A DNA stretch of 64,000 nucleotides from Comamonas testosteroni (GTDB taxonomy: Bacteria > Pseudomonadota > Gammaproteobacteria > Burkholderiales > Burkholderiaceae_C): assembly GCF_014076415.1 (NCBI RefSeq), contig NZ_CP043568.1:372001-436000 (forward strand), in the 5' to 3' direction. The notes under the pieces were generated by a model that did not search any database, had not been told where the DNA came from, and saw nothing but the letters and a program-made list of their open reading frames with translations. Position numbers and translations under genes: made by a program. Positions within the stretch are counted from its first letter, which is position 1. Every line of letters begins with the position of its first letter. This document shows positions 19,473 through 29,626 of the stretch, piece by piece.

Positions 19473-19982
19473 GGCGTTCGCCGGCTCGGCCAGCAGCTTC
19501 TCGATCAGCTTGTGCAGTTGCTCAAAGTCGGGGGCGCCGATATAGCGCTTCACGATCTCGCCGCGCTTGTTGACGATGAAGGTGGTAGGGGTGAGCTGCA
19601 CATCGCCCCAGGCCTTGGCCACGGTGCCGGTGTTGTCCAGCGCGACCTGGAAGGGCAGCTTGCGCGATTCGACGAAGTTCACGACATAGCTGGGCGGGTC
19701 GTAGCTCATGGCCACGGCCAGGGTGTCAAAGCCCTTGTCCCGATACTTCTGGTAGGTGCTGATGATCTCGGGCATTTCCGCCACGCAGGTGGTGCAGCTG
19801 GTGGCCCAGAAGTTCACCAGCGTCACCTTGCCTTTGAGCTCGGCGGTGGTTTTCTGGCTGCCGTCCAGCAGCACAAAGGTGGATTGGGGGGCTGTGGTCT
19901 GCCCTGCGCCCGAATACACCCAGGCCCCGACGCCGATGACGGCGGCCGCCACAATGCCTGCGATCCAATGTTTGCTTGCCAT
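19470..19982 (-). CDS. TlpA/ResA-family periplasmic thiol-disulfide protein
   Basis: 170 residues from the ATG at 19982; a GTG 30 bp upstream (20012) would add ten residues with no better RBS. An N-terminal hydrophobic segment (about 6-24) anchors or exports it. The thioredoxin-like domain has WATSCTTC with the redox pair C63/C66, and the cis-Pro segment is LTPTTFIVN. Such proteins keep cysteines of apocytochromes c or other exported proteins reduced; nearby c-type cytochrome genes fit that but do not prove it. Confidence 0.87.
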   Translation of the reverse strand: MASKHWIAGIVAAAVIGVGAWVYSGAGQTTAPQSTFVLLDGSQKTTAELKGKVTLVNFWATSCTTCVAEMPEIISTYQKYRDKGFDTLAVAMSYDPPSYVVNFVESRKLPFQVALDNTGTVAKAWGDVQLTPTTFIVNKRGEIVKRYIGAPDFEQLHKLIEKLLAEPANA

Positions 19983-20133
19983 AGAGATTGATTGTGCACA
20001 AATCTTCAGCACCTTGCTGATCTGTGGTTTGGTGTGTCAAACCCGCCTAAAGTTCAGTTCTTACTGCTTGACCCACGGGTCAACCCTAGGCTTGTGTGAC
20101 AGCTCGGGCCCGTGCCGCTGCCGATAATGGGTC

Positions 20134-20700
20134 ATGAAGAAAACCGGACTCCGGGCCGTGAACTTGCTTGCCGGTTGCGCGCTGTTGCTGGCAGCCTGCA
20201 GCCCGGCGCTGAACTGGCGTACCACCCAGCTCAAGGATGCGCCGCTGCAAGCACTCTTGCCCTGCGATGCGCAAACAGCCGCCCGGCCGATAGAGCTGGG
20301 GCTGGGTCAGGTGCAACTGTCGGTCGTGGGCTGCGAGGCCCGGGGCGCGACCTATGCGGTATCGCATTTCGCCGTGGCCGAGCCAGCGCGTGCTGCCGAG
20401 GCTCTGACATTCTGGCAGCAGGCGGTGCTGGCACAGCTGAAGTCGGCAGGCGGCGTCGCGGCAAGGCTCAATGCCAAGGGCGACGGCCCATGGGTGCCCA
20501 AGGGGGTGCTGAATCTGCCGCAGTCCCTGCGCATCACGTTCGAAGGCCAGGGCCCGAGCGGACAGAACGTGGTGGGGCATGGCCTGTGGTTTGCTCGTCT
20601 GGAGGGCAGTGGTGCCAGGGTCTATCACGCCGTGATCTATGCCGACAAGCTCAGGCCTGCCGAGGCCGAGATGTTTTTTTCAGGCCTGCAATTGCAATAA
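20134..20700 (+). CDS. Putative lipoprotein of unknown function
   Basis: 188 residues. A signal-peptidase II lipobox LLAAC ends at C22, followed by SP, so the mature protein is probably outer-membrane anchored. The rest is mixed alpha/beta with two more cysteines (C44, C67) that could form a disulfide. I do not recognise a domain. It lies upstream of the phosphotransferase genes on the same strand but about 100 bp away. Confidence 0.7.
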   Translation: MKKTGLRAVNLLAGCALLLAACSPALNWRTTQLKDAPLQALLPCDAQTAARPIELGLGQVQLSVVGCEARGATYAVSHFAVAEPARAAEALTFWQQAVLAQLKSAGGVAARLNAKGDGPWVPKGVLNLPQSLRITFEGQGPSGQNVVGHGLWFARLEGSGARVYHAVIYADKLRPAEAEMFFSGLQLQ

Positions 20701-20797
20701 GCCCCCATCCAGATCATGAGCTTTGCGCTTCATCCACCTCATTGCCCTTGTTGATCGAAGCAACAGGCCATAATTTGCTTTCAAGAACTGTGACTAC

Positions 20798-21253
20798 ATG
20801 ACCACGCGCATTCTTTTGCTCACTCACGCTCCTTTGGCCGCTGCATTGCGCGAATGCGCCCTGCATGTGTTTGCCGATAGCGCTGACGATTTGCTGGCCC
20901 TGGACGTGCCTTCCGAAGAGGCGCCCGAGGCCACGCTGGAGCGCGCCCTGGCCATGCTGGTGGCACATGGCGGGCTGGATGCTCCGACCCTGGTGCTGAC
21001 CGACCTGTTTGGCGCCACTCCATGCAATGTGGCCCAGCGTCTCACGGGCCTGTTGCAGGCCAGGCTGGTGGCGGGCGTGAACCTGCCCATGCTTTTGCGC
21101 TCCATCGGCTATCGGCATGAGCCGCTGGATGCCCTGGTTTCGCGGGCCATGGTGGGCGGCAGCCAGGGGGTGATGCAGGTAGCCGGCAGTTCTCGACAAA
21201 ATCAAAGCGCACGACCTTCCAATGATCAAGACCAATATCACCATCAGCAATAA
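20798..21253 (+). CDS. PTS EIIA component, mannose (EIIA-Man) family
   Basis: 151 residues. The phosphorylated histidine is H10 in ILLLTHAPLA, and DLFGATPCN (about 69-77) is the conserved active-site motif. The family takes phosphate from HPr. No EIIB, EIIC or EIID gene is nearby, so a regulatory role is more likely than sugar uptake. The last 32 bp overlap ptsH, pointing to translational coupling; the C-terminal tail from about residue 130 is polar and low in conservation. Confidence 0.88.
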   Translation: MTTRILLLTHAPLAAALRECALHVFADSADDLLALDVPSEEAPEATLERALAMLVAHGGLDAPTLVLTDLFGATPCNVAQRLTGLLQARLVAGVNLPMLLRSIGYRHEPLDALVSRAMVGGSQGVMQVAGSSRQNQSARPSNDQDQYHHQQ

Positions 21254-21491
21254 ATTGGGCCTGCATGCCCGTGCATCGGCCAAACTCACCAAGCTCGCCG
21301 GCAGCTTCCCCTGCGAGGTCTGGCTGACCAAGGGCGAGCGCCGCGTCAATGCCAAGAGCATCATGGGAGTGATGATGCTGGCGGCAGGCATAGGCTCCGA
21401 GCTGGAGCTGGAAACCGACGGCGCGCAGGAGCAGGAGGCCACGGAGGCGCTGGTGGCCCTGATCAACGACAAGTTTGGCGAAGGCCAGTAA
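21222..21491 (+). CDS. ptsH: Phosphocarrier protein HPr
   Basis: 89 residues, MIKTNITISNKLGLHARAS, with phospho-histidine H15 in LGLHARAS. S46 in NAKSIMGVMML is the site that HPr kinase would phosphorylate; that kinase, if present, is outside the window. HPr shuttles phosphate from EI to EIIA proteins. Confidence 0.96.
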   Translation: MIKTNITISNKLGLHARASAKLTKLAGSFPCEVWLTKGERRVNAKSIMGVMMLAAGIGSELELETDGAQEQEATEALVALINDKFGEGQ

Positions 21492-21537
21492 AAGCTGTTT
21501 CACCTGTGCCGCGGCTTGACCGCGCGGAGGTGGCAGT

Positions 21538-21600
21538 TAGCTCTTTTGATAGCGGGCAAGGTCTTGCTGTCAATAAAGTAGAGCTGTTTTGATGCTGTAG
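21538..21600 (+). repeat. Dispersed intergenic repeat, copy D
   Basis: CTTTTGATAGCGGG, a CAAGGTCTTGCTGT middle and an AGAGCTGTTTTGATG end match the family layout of copies at 1170, 24846, 37392 and 40508. It occupies most of the 197-bp ptsH-ptsI gap. Confidence 0.45.
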
Positions 21601-21660
21601 TGCAGCGATAGTTGGCGCTGACTGCTGCAAAAACAAGAGCAAGAAGCAAGCAAAAAGCAA

Positions 21661-21675
21661 TCGCGAAATTCGCGA
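21661..21675. other. Short perfect palindrome upstream of ptsI
   Basis: TCGCGAA-A-TTCGCGA, 14 bp ahead of the ptsI start. It could be an operator or a small hairpin near the RBS; nothing more can be said from the sequence. Confidence 0.35.
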
Positions 21676-21688
21676 AAGGGCATTCGCT

Positions 21689-23464
21689 ATGACATTTGCC
21701 ATCCACGGCCTGGCCGTCTCCCGGGGGATTGCCATCGGGCGCGCGGTCGTTGTGGCCTCCAGTCGCATGGAGGTGGTGCATTACTTCATCCGGCCCGATC
21801 AGGTGGAGTCGGAGATCCAGCGTGCCCGCACGGCACGCAATGCGGTGATTGACGAGCTGCGCCGGCTTCAGGAGGAAATGCCCAAGGATGCGCCAGGCGA
21901 GCTGGATGCGCTGCTCGATGTGCATCTGATGCTGTTGCAGGACCAGGCACTGGCCGAGGCCATCCGCAACTGGATCTCGGAGCGCCTGTACAACGCCGAA
22001 TGGGCGCTGACCACACAGCTGGAAATCGTCTCGCGCCAGTTCGACGAGATGGACGACGAGTACCTGCGCGAGCGCAAGGCCGATCTGGAGCAGGTAGTGG
22101 AGCGCATTCTGCGCCACATGAAGGGCGCGGCCAGTCCGCTTGCGCAGGTTGCGCCACCTTTGGCTCCGACGGGCGCCGCGCCTGCAACCGATGGGCAGCA
22201 GCTGCGTCTTGACGTCACCACGGAAACCCCGCTGGTGCTGGTGGCACAAGACCTGTCGCCTGCGGACATGCTGCAGTTCAAGAGCAAGGTCTTTGCGGGC
22301 TTCATCACAGCCGTGGGCGGCAAGACCAGCCACACGGCCATCGTCGCGCGCAGCATGGACATTCCGGCCGTGGTTGGGGCGCGGGCTGCAAGCCAGCTGA
22401 TTCGTCAGGATGACTGGGTCATCATCGACGGCAACGAGGGCGTGGTCATCGTGGACCCCACGCCCATCATCCTGGCGGAGTACAGCTTTCGCCAGCGCCA
22501 GACTGAACTGGAGCGCGAGCGCCTGACCCGTCTGCGTTACACGCCGTCCCTCACCATGGACGGGCAGAAGGTGGAGTTGCTGGCCAATATCGAGCAGCCC
22601 AGCGACGGGGCTGCTGCCGTGCGTGCCGGCGCAGTCGGGGTGGGGTTGTTCCGTACCGAGTTTCTGTTCATGGGACGCAGCGGCAATCTGCCCGGCGAGG
22701 AAGAGCAGTACCGCGCCTATCGCGAGGCCATAGACGGCATGCAAGGCATGCCGGTCACCATCCGCACGCTGGACGTGGGGGCCGACAAGCCGCTGGACAA
22801 GGCACAGCCCAAGGACTACTACCTCAACCCCGCGCTGGGCCTGCGCGCCATACGCTGGAGTCTGGCCGACCCCGTCATGTTCCGTACCCAGCTGCGCGCC
22901 ATTCTGCGCGCGGCAGCGCATGGGCAGATCAAGCTGCTGTTTCCCATGCTGGCCCATCGCAGCGAGATCGAGCAGACCCTGGCCCAGCTGCGCCAGGCGC
23001 AGCATGAGCTCGATGTGCGCGGCGTCGCCTACGGCCCGGTCAAGCTGGGCGCCATGATCGAGATCCCGGCGGCCGCCCTGACGGTGCGCAGCTTTCTCCA
23101 ATATTTCGACTTTCTGTCCATAGGCACCAACGACCTGATCCAGTACACGCTGGCCATCGACCGGGCCGACGAAACCGTGGCCCATCTCTACGACCCCATG
23201 CATCCGGCCGTGTTGCGCCTGGTGGCCGAGGTGATCGCAGCGGCCAATGCCGCAGGCAAGGAAGTCTGCGTTTGCGGCGAAATGGCGGGCGATCTGAGCA
23301 TGACCCGGCTGCTTTTGGGCCTGGGCCTGCGCAGCTTTTCCATGCACCCCGCGCAGATTCTGGCGGTGAAGCAGGAGGTGCTGCGTGCGGACACCGGCAA
23401 GCTTGCACCCTGGGCCAGTGAAGTACTGGTCAGCGAATGTCCGGCGCAGATGCTGGCGCCCTGA
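21689..23464 (+). CDS. ptsI: PTS enzyme I (phosphoenolpyruvate-protein phosphotransferase)
   Basis: 591 residues. The phospho-histidine is H215 in GGKTSHTAIVARS. PEP-binding residues lie in GLFRTEFLF and the C-terminal domain has the signature DFLSIGTNDLIQYTLAIDR and CGEMAGD. It moves phosphate from PEP to HPr. A Pro/Ala/Thr-rich linker at about 148-172 is longer than in E. coli EI. It is downstream of EIIA and HPr in the same orientation, although 197 bp separate it from ptsH. Confidence 0.95.
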   Translation: MTFAIHGLAVSRGIAIGRAVVVASSRMEVVHYFIRPDQVESEIQRARTARNAVIDELRRLQEEMPKDAPGELDALLDVHLMLLQDQALAEAIRNWISERLYNAEWALTTQLEIVSRQFDEMDDEYLRERKADLEQVVERILRHMKGAASPLAQVAPPLAPTGAAPATDGQQLRLDVTTETPLVLVAQDLSPADMLQFKSKVFAGFITAVGGKTSHTAIVARSMDIPAVVGARAASQLIRQDDWVIIDGNEGVVIVDPTPIILAEYSFRQRQTELERERLTRLRYTPSLTMDGQKVELLANIEQPSDGAAAVRAGAVGVGLFRTEFLFMGRSGNLPGEEEQYRAYREAIDGMQGMPVTIRTLDVGADKPLDKAQPKDYYLNPALGLRAIRWSLADPVMFRTQLRAILRAAAHGQIKLLFPMLAHRSEIEQTLAQLRQAQHELDVRGVAYGPVKLGAMIEIPAAALTVRSFLQYFDFLSIGTNDLIQYTLAIDRADETVAHLYDPMHPAVLRLVAEVIAAANAAGKEVCVCGEMAGDLSMTRLLLGLGLRSFSMHPAQILAVKQEVLRADTGKLAPWASEVLVSECPAQMLAP

Positions 23465-23505
23465 AGCACCCGGGGAACGACATCGAGGCAGGCAGAAAGG
23501 GATGG

Positions 23506-24555
23506 ATGAATTACGCAGATTCGCAGGAAATTGCCCGCGCGCTCGAGCCGGTGCTGGAAGATGCGGCACTTGCGCAGCAACTGGCTGAGCAAGCCAGGCC
23601 GGCCGTGTGGTTGCAGACCACTGTGGTGGAGGATGAAGCGGAGATTGCGTCCGGCAGCACCAAATTTGGCGGCTGTCCCGATCTGCCTGCCGGTGTGGCC
23701 TGGCCCGAGCGCGGACGCTATCCGGACCATGAGCAGCGGGTGAAGCCCCATCGCGAAGACAGTGTTGCTCCCGACAGCCGCTGGCGATGGGCCAGGCCGG
23801 AGCAAGTCCAGCTGTTTCGCGAAGAGGCCTTGCAGCACGTCGCAAGGCTTGAAAGCACTTTTCCGCTGAGCTTTGTGGCGCAGATCAACTTCGCCGAAGC
23901 CCGCTCCGCCGGGACTCTGGATGCAGATTTCCCCGAGTCCGGACTGCTGTCCGTCTTCTACGACCTGATGGAGCAGCCCTGGGGTTTCGATCCTGCCGAT
24001 GCCTGCGGGTTGAAGCTGATCTTCTCCGAGGGCGATGCCGCGCTCGAGCGGCGCCCGCAGCCGCCGGCGCTGCTAGAGCTGCCCGATCACTGCCAGCTCG
24101 CTCCTATGGCCTGCGAACTGCATGCCTGCGTCACGGCCCTGCCCCTGGAGAGCGCTCAGTGGGGTTCGCAGGGCCTGGCACTTGACGAAGAGCAGCGTGA
24201 CCGCTTTGTCGAATGGTGGTTTGATGGCGCACAGAACGCTGCCAGCAGCGGTGGTGAGGACAGCGGTTGCCACCGCATCGGCGGCTGGCCCACGCCTGTC
24301 CAGGGTGATATGCAGACCGAATGCGCGCTGGTGGCTGCGGGGCATTACTGCGGTAATGGCGATGCCTACGCGGACGATGCCACGCTGGCTGTGCGCCATA
24401 CTGCAACGCAGTGGCTTTTGCTGCTGCAGATCGGCAGTGATGAAAAAGGTGGCATGGGCTGGGGTGATGGAGGCCAGGTCTATCTGTGGATGCGCCGCGA
24501 CGACCTGCGCGCACGTCGCTTCGACCGAGCGCGGCTGGTGCTGCAGTGTTGCTGA
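23506..24555 (+). CDS. DUF1963 (YwqG-like) family protein
   Basis: 349 residues from the ATG at 23506, which follows AGAAAGGG; an upstream ATG at 23437 would overlap ptsI. Features of DUF1963 include TKFGGCPDLPAGVAWP (about 51-66), LSFVAQINFAEA, GLLSVFYD, HRIGGWPTPVQGDMQ and the C-terminal WGDGGQVYLWMRRDDL. The function is unknown; no catalytic motif or membrane segment is seen. Confidence 0.82.
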   Translation: MNYADSQEIARALEPVLEDAALAQQLAEQARPAVWLQTTVVEDEAEIASGSTKFGGCPDLPAGVAWPERGRYPDHEQRVKPHREDSVAPDSRWRWARPEQVQLFREEALQHVARLESTFPLSFVAQINFAEARSAGTLDADFPESGLLSVFYDLMEQPWGFDPADACGLKLIFSEGDAALERRPQPPALLELPDHCQLAPMACELHACVTALPLESAQWGSQGLALDEEQRDRFVEWWFDGAQNAASSGGEDSGCHRIGGWPTPVQGDMQTECALVAAGHYCGNGDAYADDATLAVRHTATQWLLLLQIGSDEKGGMGWGDGGQVYLWMRRDDLRARRFDRARLVLQCC

Positions 24556-24649
24556 AACCGGCAGGCGCCGTAATTGCAGGTGTCAACGGTTGCGAAATGG
24601 CTGCAAAACAGGTGTTTACAGATTTCTTTTTGTCTGAAGTGAAAATTAA

Positions 24650-24679
24650 TTGATATTGATTCTCATTTGATGTTAATAT
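24650..24679 (+). promoter_or_regulatory. Candidate promoter overlapped by a Fur-box-like sequence
   Basis: TTGATA (24650-24655), 18-bp spacer, TAATAT (24674-24679). The spacer and -35 edge (24652-24670) read GATATTGATTCTCATTTGA, which matches the classic 19-bp Fur box at about 13 positions. This AT-rich patch stands out from the GC-rich surroundings. No iron-related protein gene follows on this strand. Confidence 0.5.
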
Positions 24680-24845
24680 TCATCCGGCTTGCAGCGCAGG
24701 ACTCTGGTGGGGTATTCAGTGCTGCATTGCTCAGTTTCATCGTGGGGCGACTCGTCGGGCCTGTTCAGCCTGCAGTCGTTTTTGCCAGCCAGCGGTTTGC
24801 CGGTTAGCCAGGCGTTTTTTTCGATGCAAACAGTGAGTTACTCAA

Positions 24846-24900
24846 AATTCATAGCTTTTGGCGCATGATATGCAACGATTGTGCTATGGATTGACTTTGT
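24846..24900 (+). repeat. Dispersed intergenic repeat, copy E
   Basis: AAAATTCATAGCTTTTGGCG, a CATGATATGCAACG middle and a GTGCTATGGATTGACTTTG end match the family layout seen in copies A, D, F and G. Confidence 0.45.
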
Positions 24901-24923
24901 AAGTGCTACAGGAAAAGCGCATC

Positions 24924-24951
24924 AAGCTCCTTATTCAGGAGCTTTATTTTT
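24924..24951 (+). terminator. Rho-independent terminator on the plus strand
   Basis: An 8-bp stem AAGCTCCT / AGGAGCTT with a 5-nt loop, followed by TATTTTT. It is nearly 370 bp beyond the DUF1963 stop, so it may serve the candidate small RNA instead. Confidence 0.7.
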
Positions 24952-24997
24952 GGGGAAATCCTGGAGCGCGCAGCACTGCCCATCGCATCCGGGCATG

Positions 24998-25024
24998 AAA
25001 AAAAGCAGCCACAGGGGCTGCTTT
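24998..25024 (-). terminator. Rho-independent terminator of the ybeD-lipB-lipA operon
   Basis: On the minus strand AAAGCAGCC / GGCTGCTTT with a short loop (CCTGT) is followed by a T run (positions 25004 down to 24998). It lies about 20 bp after the lipA stop. Confidence 0.8.
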
Positions 25025-25045
25025 TGTGAGTGCTGTCTTCGGTGC

Positions 25046-26026
25046 TCAGACGCCGGCAGCATGTGCCTGCTGGTCGGCATGGTAGCTCGAGCGCACCATG
25101 GCGCCGACGGCGGCGTGGGTGAAGCCCATCTTGTAGGCCTCTTGCTCGAACATCTTGAAGGTATCGGGGTGCACATAGCGGCGCACGGGCAGGTGGCTGT
25201 TGGTGGGCGCCAGGTACTGGCCGATGGTCAGCATGTCGATGTTGTGGGCGCGCATATCGCGCATCACCTGCAGGATTTCCTCGTCCGTCTCGCCCAGGCC
25301 CACCATGATGCCGCTCTTGGTCGGCACATCGGGGTGCAGTTCCTTGAACTTCTTGAGCAGGTTCAGGCTGAACTGGTAGTCGGAGCCGGGGCGCGCTTCC
25401 TTGTACAGGCGCGGCGCGGTTTCCAGATTGTGGTTCATCACATCGGGCGGAGCCGACTTGAGGATTTCCAGTGCGCGGTCGTCACGGCCGCGGAAGTCGG
25501 GCACCAGGATCTCGATCTGCGTCTCGGGCGAGAGCTCGCGGATGTTCTTGATGCATTCCACGAAGTGGCCCGAGCCACCGTCGCGCAGGTCGTCGCGGTC
25601 CACGCTGGTGATCACCACGTACTTCAGGCGCAGCGCGGCAATGGTGCGCGCCAGATTCAGCGGCTCGTTCACATCCAGTGGATCGGGGCGGCCATGGCCC
25701 ACGTCGCAGAAGGGGCAGCGGCGCGTGCACTTGTCGCCCATGATCATGAAGGTGGCCGTGCCCTTGCCGAAGCATTCGCCGATATTCGGGCAGCTGGCTT
25801 CCTCGCAGACCGTGTGCAGATTGTTCTTGCGCAGAATGTCCTTGATCTCGTAGAAGCGCGTGCTGGGGCTGCCGGCCTTGACGCGGATCCATTCCGGTTT
25901 TTTGAGGACTTCGGCCTGCTCCACCTTCACGGGGATGCGTGCCAGCTTGGCAGCAGCCTTCTGCTTGGCCAGCGGGTTGTAGTTTTCGGCGGACTGCGCT
26001 TCGCGCACGACTTCATTGGTGCTCAT
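25046..26026 (-). CDS. lipA: Lipoyl synthase
   Basis: Radical SAM enzyme that inserts two sulfurs into protein-bound octanoyl groups. 326 residues. The radical SAM cluster ligands are C100-x3-C104-x2-C107 (CTRRCPFCD). The auxiliary cluster uses C74, C79 and C85 ([12 protein letters not shown]), with the C-terminal RSSYHAD serine. It lies ten bases downstream of lipB in the same operon. Confidence 0.97.
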   Translation of the reverse strand: MSTNEVVREAQSAENYNPLAKQKAAAKLARIPVKVEQAEVLKKPEWIRVKAGSPSTRFYEIKDILRKNNLHTVCEEASCPNIGECFGKGTATFMIMGDKCTRRCPFCDVGHGRPDPLDVNEPLNLARTIAALRLKYVVITSVDRDDLRDGGSGHFVECIKNIRELSPETQIEILVPDFRGRDDRALEILKSAPPDVMNHNLETAPRLYKEARPGSDYQFSLNLLKKFKELHPDVPTKSGIMVGLGETDEEILQVMRDMRAHNIDMLTIGQYLAPTNSHLPVRRYVHPDTFKMFEQEAYKMGFTHAAVGAMVRSSYHADQQAHAAGV

Positions 26027-26036
26027 GATCTTGCCT

Positions 26037-26774
26037 TCAGGGAGAGAGACGCGCCTTCAGCTGGCGGCCCAGCACGGATGCGGCCTCGTCCCAGGTTGTC
26101 TGTACGCCGATTGTAGAAAGGTCCACCGTCCTCAGCCCTGCGTATCCGCAAGGGTTGATTCGCAAATAAGGTTCCAAATCCATATCGACATTGAGTGCCA
26201 CTCCGTGGTAGGTGCTGTGGCGGCTGACCTTGATGCCCAGGGCGGCAATCTTGCCCAGGCCCTCGAAATGCGGCTCGGGCGCCGGGCTGCCGGCCTCGCG
26301 GTGTTGCGGTCGCTGCTCCAGCATGGCATGGCTGCGCGGATCGTCCAGGCGCACATAGATGCCGGGGGCACCTGCCACGCGGTGGCCGGTGACGCCGAAA
26401 TGGTCCAGCGTGCGGATCACTGCATCTTCCAGCCGGTACACATACTCTTTGACGAAGTAGCCCATGCGCTGCAGATCCAGCAGCGGATAGGCCACCACCT
26501 GACCGGGGCCGTGATAGGTCACCTGGCCGCCGCGATTGGTTGCCACCACGGGAATATCGCCGGGATTCAGAACATTTTCAACTTTGCCGGCCAACCCCTG
26601 GGTGAAGTGGGGTGAGTGCTCGCACACCCATAATTCGTCACGTGTGGCCGGGTTGCGAGTGCGCGTGAACTCCTGCATCGCGACCACCGTTGCTTCATAG
26701 CCGGTGTGCCCCAGAAAGCGCAGATCCATGGCTTCGGGAGGCTGCAAGGCGGAAGCAATCGGGCTGTTGCTCAC
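26037..26774 (-). CDS. lipB: Octanoyltransferase
   Basis: Transfers octanoate from acyl carrier protein to lipoyl domains. 245 residues. [12 protein letters not shown] (81-92) is the family signature. The catalytic pair is K175 ([10 protein letters not shown]) and C209 (NPCGY). A short Gln/Pro/Glu-rich insert at about 153-170 is not in the E. coli enzyme. It overlaps ybeD by four bases. Confidence 0.96.
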   Translation of the reverse strand: MSNSPIASALQPPEAMDLRFLGHTGYEATVVAMQEFTRTRNPATRDELWVCEHSPHFTQGLAGKVENVLNPGDIPVVATNRGGQVTYHGPGQVVAYPLLDLQRMGYFVKEYVYRLEDAVIRTLDHFGVTGHRVAGAPGIYVRLDDPRSHAMLEQRPQHREAGSPAPEPHFEGLGKIAALGIKVSRHSTYHGVALNVDMDLEPYLRINPCGYAGLRTVDLSTIGVQTTWDEAASVLGRQLKARLSP

Positions 26775-27088
26775 AGCACGACCTTCACCAGGGGGTGAGA
26801 GGTCAGTGCGCGGTAGGTGTCGTCCAGCTGCTCGCGGCTGGTGGCCGTGATGGTGATGGTCACGCCCAGGTAGTTGCCGCCAGAACTGGGGCGCAGCTCC
26901 ACCGTGCTGGCGTCAAAGCTGGGGTCGAATTTTTCGGCGATCTTGGTGATTTCATGCACCAGATGCTCATTCTTGACGCCCATCACCTTGATGGGGAACT
27001 GGCTCGGATACTCGATCAGCGAATCCTTGCGCGGGTCTTCTTGCTGGCCGTTCTCGTTGGCGGCAGATGGGTTGGGCGTGTCGCTCAT
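26771..27088 (-). CDS. ybeD: YbeD/DUF493 family protein
   Basis: 105 residues; a small ferredoxin-like fold with [17 protein letters not shown] and [17 protein letters not shown]. It lies just upstream of lipB, as it does in many proteobacteria. The role is uncertain; a regulatory link to lipoate synthesis has been proposed from that context. Confidence 0.88.
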   Translation of the reverse strand: MSDTPNPSAANENGQQEDPRKDSLIEYPSQFPIKVMGVKNEHLVHEITKIAEKFDPSFDASTVELRPSSGGNYLGVTITITATSREQLDDTYRALTSHPLVKVVL

Positions 27089-27457
27089 GAAGAGTCCTTG
27101 GCTGGAATGAAAAATTGCCGTTGGTGAAACAGCCGGTCAATGAGTAAGAAAGATTGTGCGCCACGCCGGGCAGCCCTGCGCGCGTGGGCCTAATCCATGG
27201 CTCGGCGAGGCCTGTCAACCGGCAAAGCCCCTGGCAGGCGGCAGACAATTCAGGGTAATCAGGTATTTCAATTAGGGCACACTCGCGCCGCACCAAAGCC
27301 GAGGGTGGCAGATGTTGTCACTCAGCGACAACCCTCAGGTCTTGTCAAAGACGTTTTGCGCATGACAGTATCAACCCCTATCTAACGACGGGGGTTTTTA
27401 CTTATAATCAGAGGCTTTGTAAAAAAGTCTTGTCTGGTCAGCGGTGTGAAAGAAAAC
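27089..27457 (+). promoter_or_regulatory. Leader region of the atp operon
   Basis: No gene is seen in this 369-bp gap. A perfect -10 hexamer TATAAT lies at 27403-27408, but its -35 region is poor. A second possible promoter is TTGTCA (27342) with CAGTAT 18 bp on. An inverted repeat GTTGTC / GACAAC (27314-27332), nested in GAGGGT / ACCCTC (27301-27336), could fold in either strand. The ybeD promoter must read the other way from the same gap. Confidence 0.4.
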
Positions 27458-27934
27458 ATGACAAACATGCCCGCTGATTTTCAGGATGAGGACGAAGTCG
27501 AAGACTTCAAGCCCCTGACTGCACAAGAAGCCTCTGCATGGCGTTCGCGCTTTCCGCAGGTTTCGGTCTGGCGCATCGTCATCGTTCAGACGCTGGTAGG
27601 CGTTATCGTGGCTTTGCTGTCGTGGTTGATCACGGGGCGTGCAGCCGCAGGCTGGTCGGCAGCGTATGGAGCGCTGGCGGTCGTGTTGCCCGCGGCGCTG
27701 TTTGCAAGAGGCGTGGTTCGTCAGCGGCCGGGAGGTGCCGGTGCGGCCATGGCAGGGATTTTCGGTTGGGAGCTGGTGAAGCTGGTGCTGTGCATTGCCA
27801 TGTTGGCGGCTGCACCCAAGCTGGTACCTGACCTGAGCTGGCTGGCGTTGCTGGTTGGCTTGATTGTTGTGATGAAAACGTATTGGGTTGCGCTTCTGGT
27901 GCGATCCAGTGTCCAAAAACCGATTGATATTTGA
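27458..27934 (+). CDS. atpI: ATP synthase subunit I
   Basis: 158 residues from ATG 27458, preceded by GAAAGAAA. A GTG at 27446 and an ATG at 27467 are alternatives. An acidic N-terminus is followed by four hydrophobic helices (about residues 40-145). AtpI helps assemble the c-ring and is not part of the mature enzyme. First gene of the atp operon. Confidence 0.85.
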   Translation: MTNMPADFQDEDEVEDFKPLTAQEASAWRSRFPQVSVWRIVIVQTLVGVIVALLSWLITGRAAAGWSAAYGALAVVLPAALFARGVVRQRPGGAGAAMAGIFGWELVKLVLCIAMLAAAPKLVPDLSWLALLVGLIVVMKTYWVALLVRSSVQKPIDI

Positions 27935-27944
27935 GAGAAGTTGA

Positions 27945-28811
<867 letters not shown>

Positions 28812-28841
28812 AATCCTTTCTTTCACTCAACCTTTCTTTAA

Positions 28842-29108
<267 letters not shown>

Positions 29109-29143
29109 GCTCCGTTCAACGCCCTAAATAGAAAGGTGTTGCC

Positions 29144-29614
29144 GTGAGTATTAACGCGACCCTGTTCGTTCAGCTTGGTGTTTTCCTGGTTCTGGCGCTG
29201 TTCACGATGAAGTTCGTGTGGCCCCCGATCGCGAAGGCACTGGATGAGCGAGCCCAGAAAATCGCCGATGGCCTCGCTGCTGCCGACAAGGCCAAGACCG
29301 AACTGACCGCTGTCAACAAGCGCGTCGAGCAGGAATTGGCCCAGACGCGCAACGAAACAGCTTCGCGGCTTGCGGACGCCGAACGCCGCGCCCAGGCCAT
29401 CATTGAAGAAGCCAAGGCCCGCGCGACAGAAGAAGGCAACAAGATTGTTGCTGCTGCCCGCGCTGAAGCTGACCAGCAAGCCATTGCTGCCCGTGAAGCC
29501 CTGCGTGAGCAAGTGGCAGCGCTGGCCGTCAAGGGTGCCGAGCAGATCCTGAAGAAGGAAGTCAATGCCGGTATCCACGCTGATCTGCTGAACCGCCTGA
29601 AGACAGAGCTGTAA
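29144..29614 (+). CDS. atpF: ATP synthase Fo subunit b
   Basis: 156 residues beginning at GTG behind GAAAGGTG. One N-terminal helix (about 5-27) is followed by a long Ala/Glu/Lys/Arg coiled coil that links Fo to the delta subunit. Only one b gene is present, so the stalk is a homodimer. Confidence 0.96.
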   Translation: MSINATLFVQLGVFLVLALFTMKFVWPPIAKALDERAQKIADGLAAADKAKTELTAVNKRVEQELAQTRNETASRLADAERRAQAIIEEAKARATEEGNKIVAAARAEADQQAIAAREALREQVAALAVKGAEQILKKEVNAGIHADLLNRLKTEL

Positions 29615-29626
29615 GGAAAGCAAAAA

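Larger units (their letters stand above)
24686..24951 (+). ncRNA. Candidate iron-regulated small RNA in the 24556-25045 gap
   Basis: A transcript started at the 24650 promoter would end at the terminator at 24924-24951, about 265 nt. The only open frame inside is a 59-codon one from TTG 24689 to 24868, without an RBS and with no recognisable sequence, so I do not call it a gene. Repeat copy E lies in the 3' half. The evidence is the promoter, Fur-like box and terminator alone; an untranslated remnant of a lost gene is the main alternative. Confidence 0.35.

Noticed and set aside
24689..24868. 59-codon open frame from TTG in the Fur-box gap
   Set aside because: No RBS, rare start, no recognisable sequence and it ends in a repeat; kept as part of the RNA candidate only.
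24556..25045. Remnant of a TonB receptor gene behind the Fur box
   Set aside because: No frame in the gap shows receptor-like sequence on either strand.
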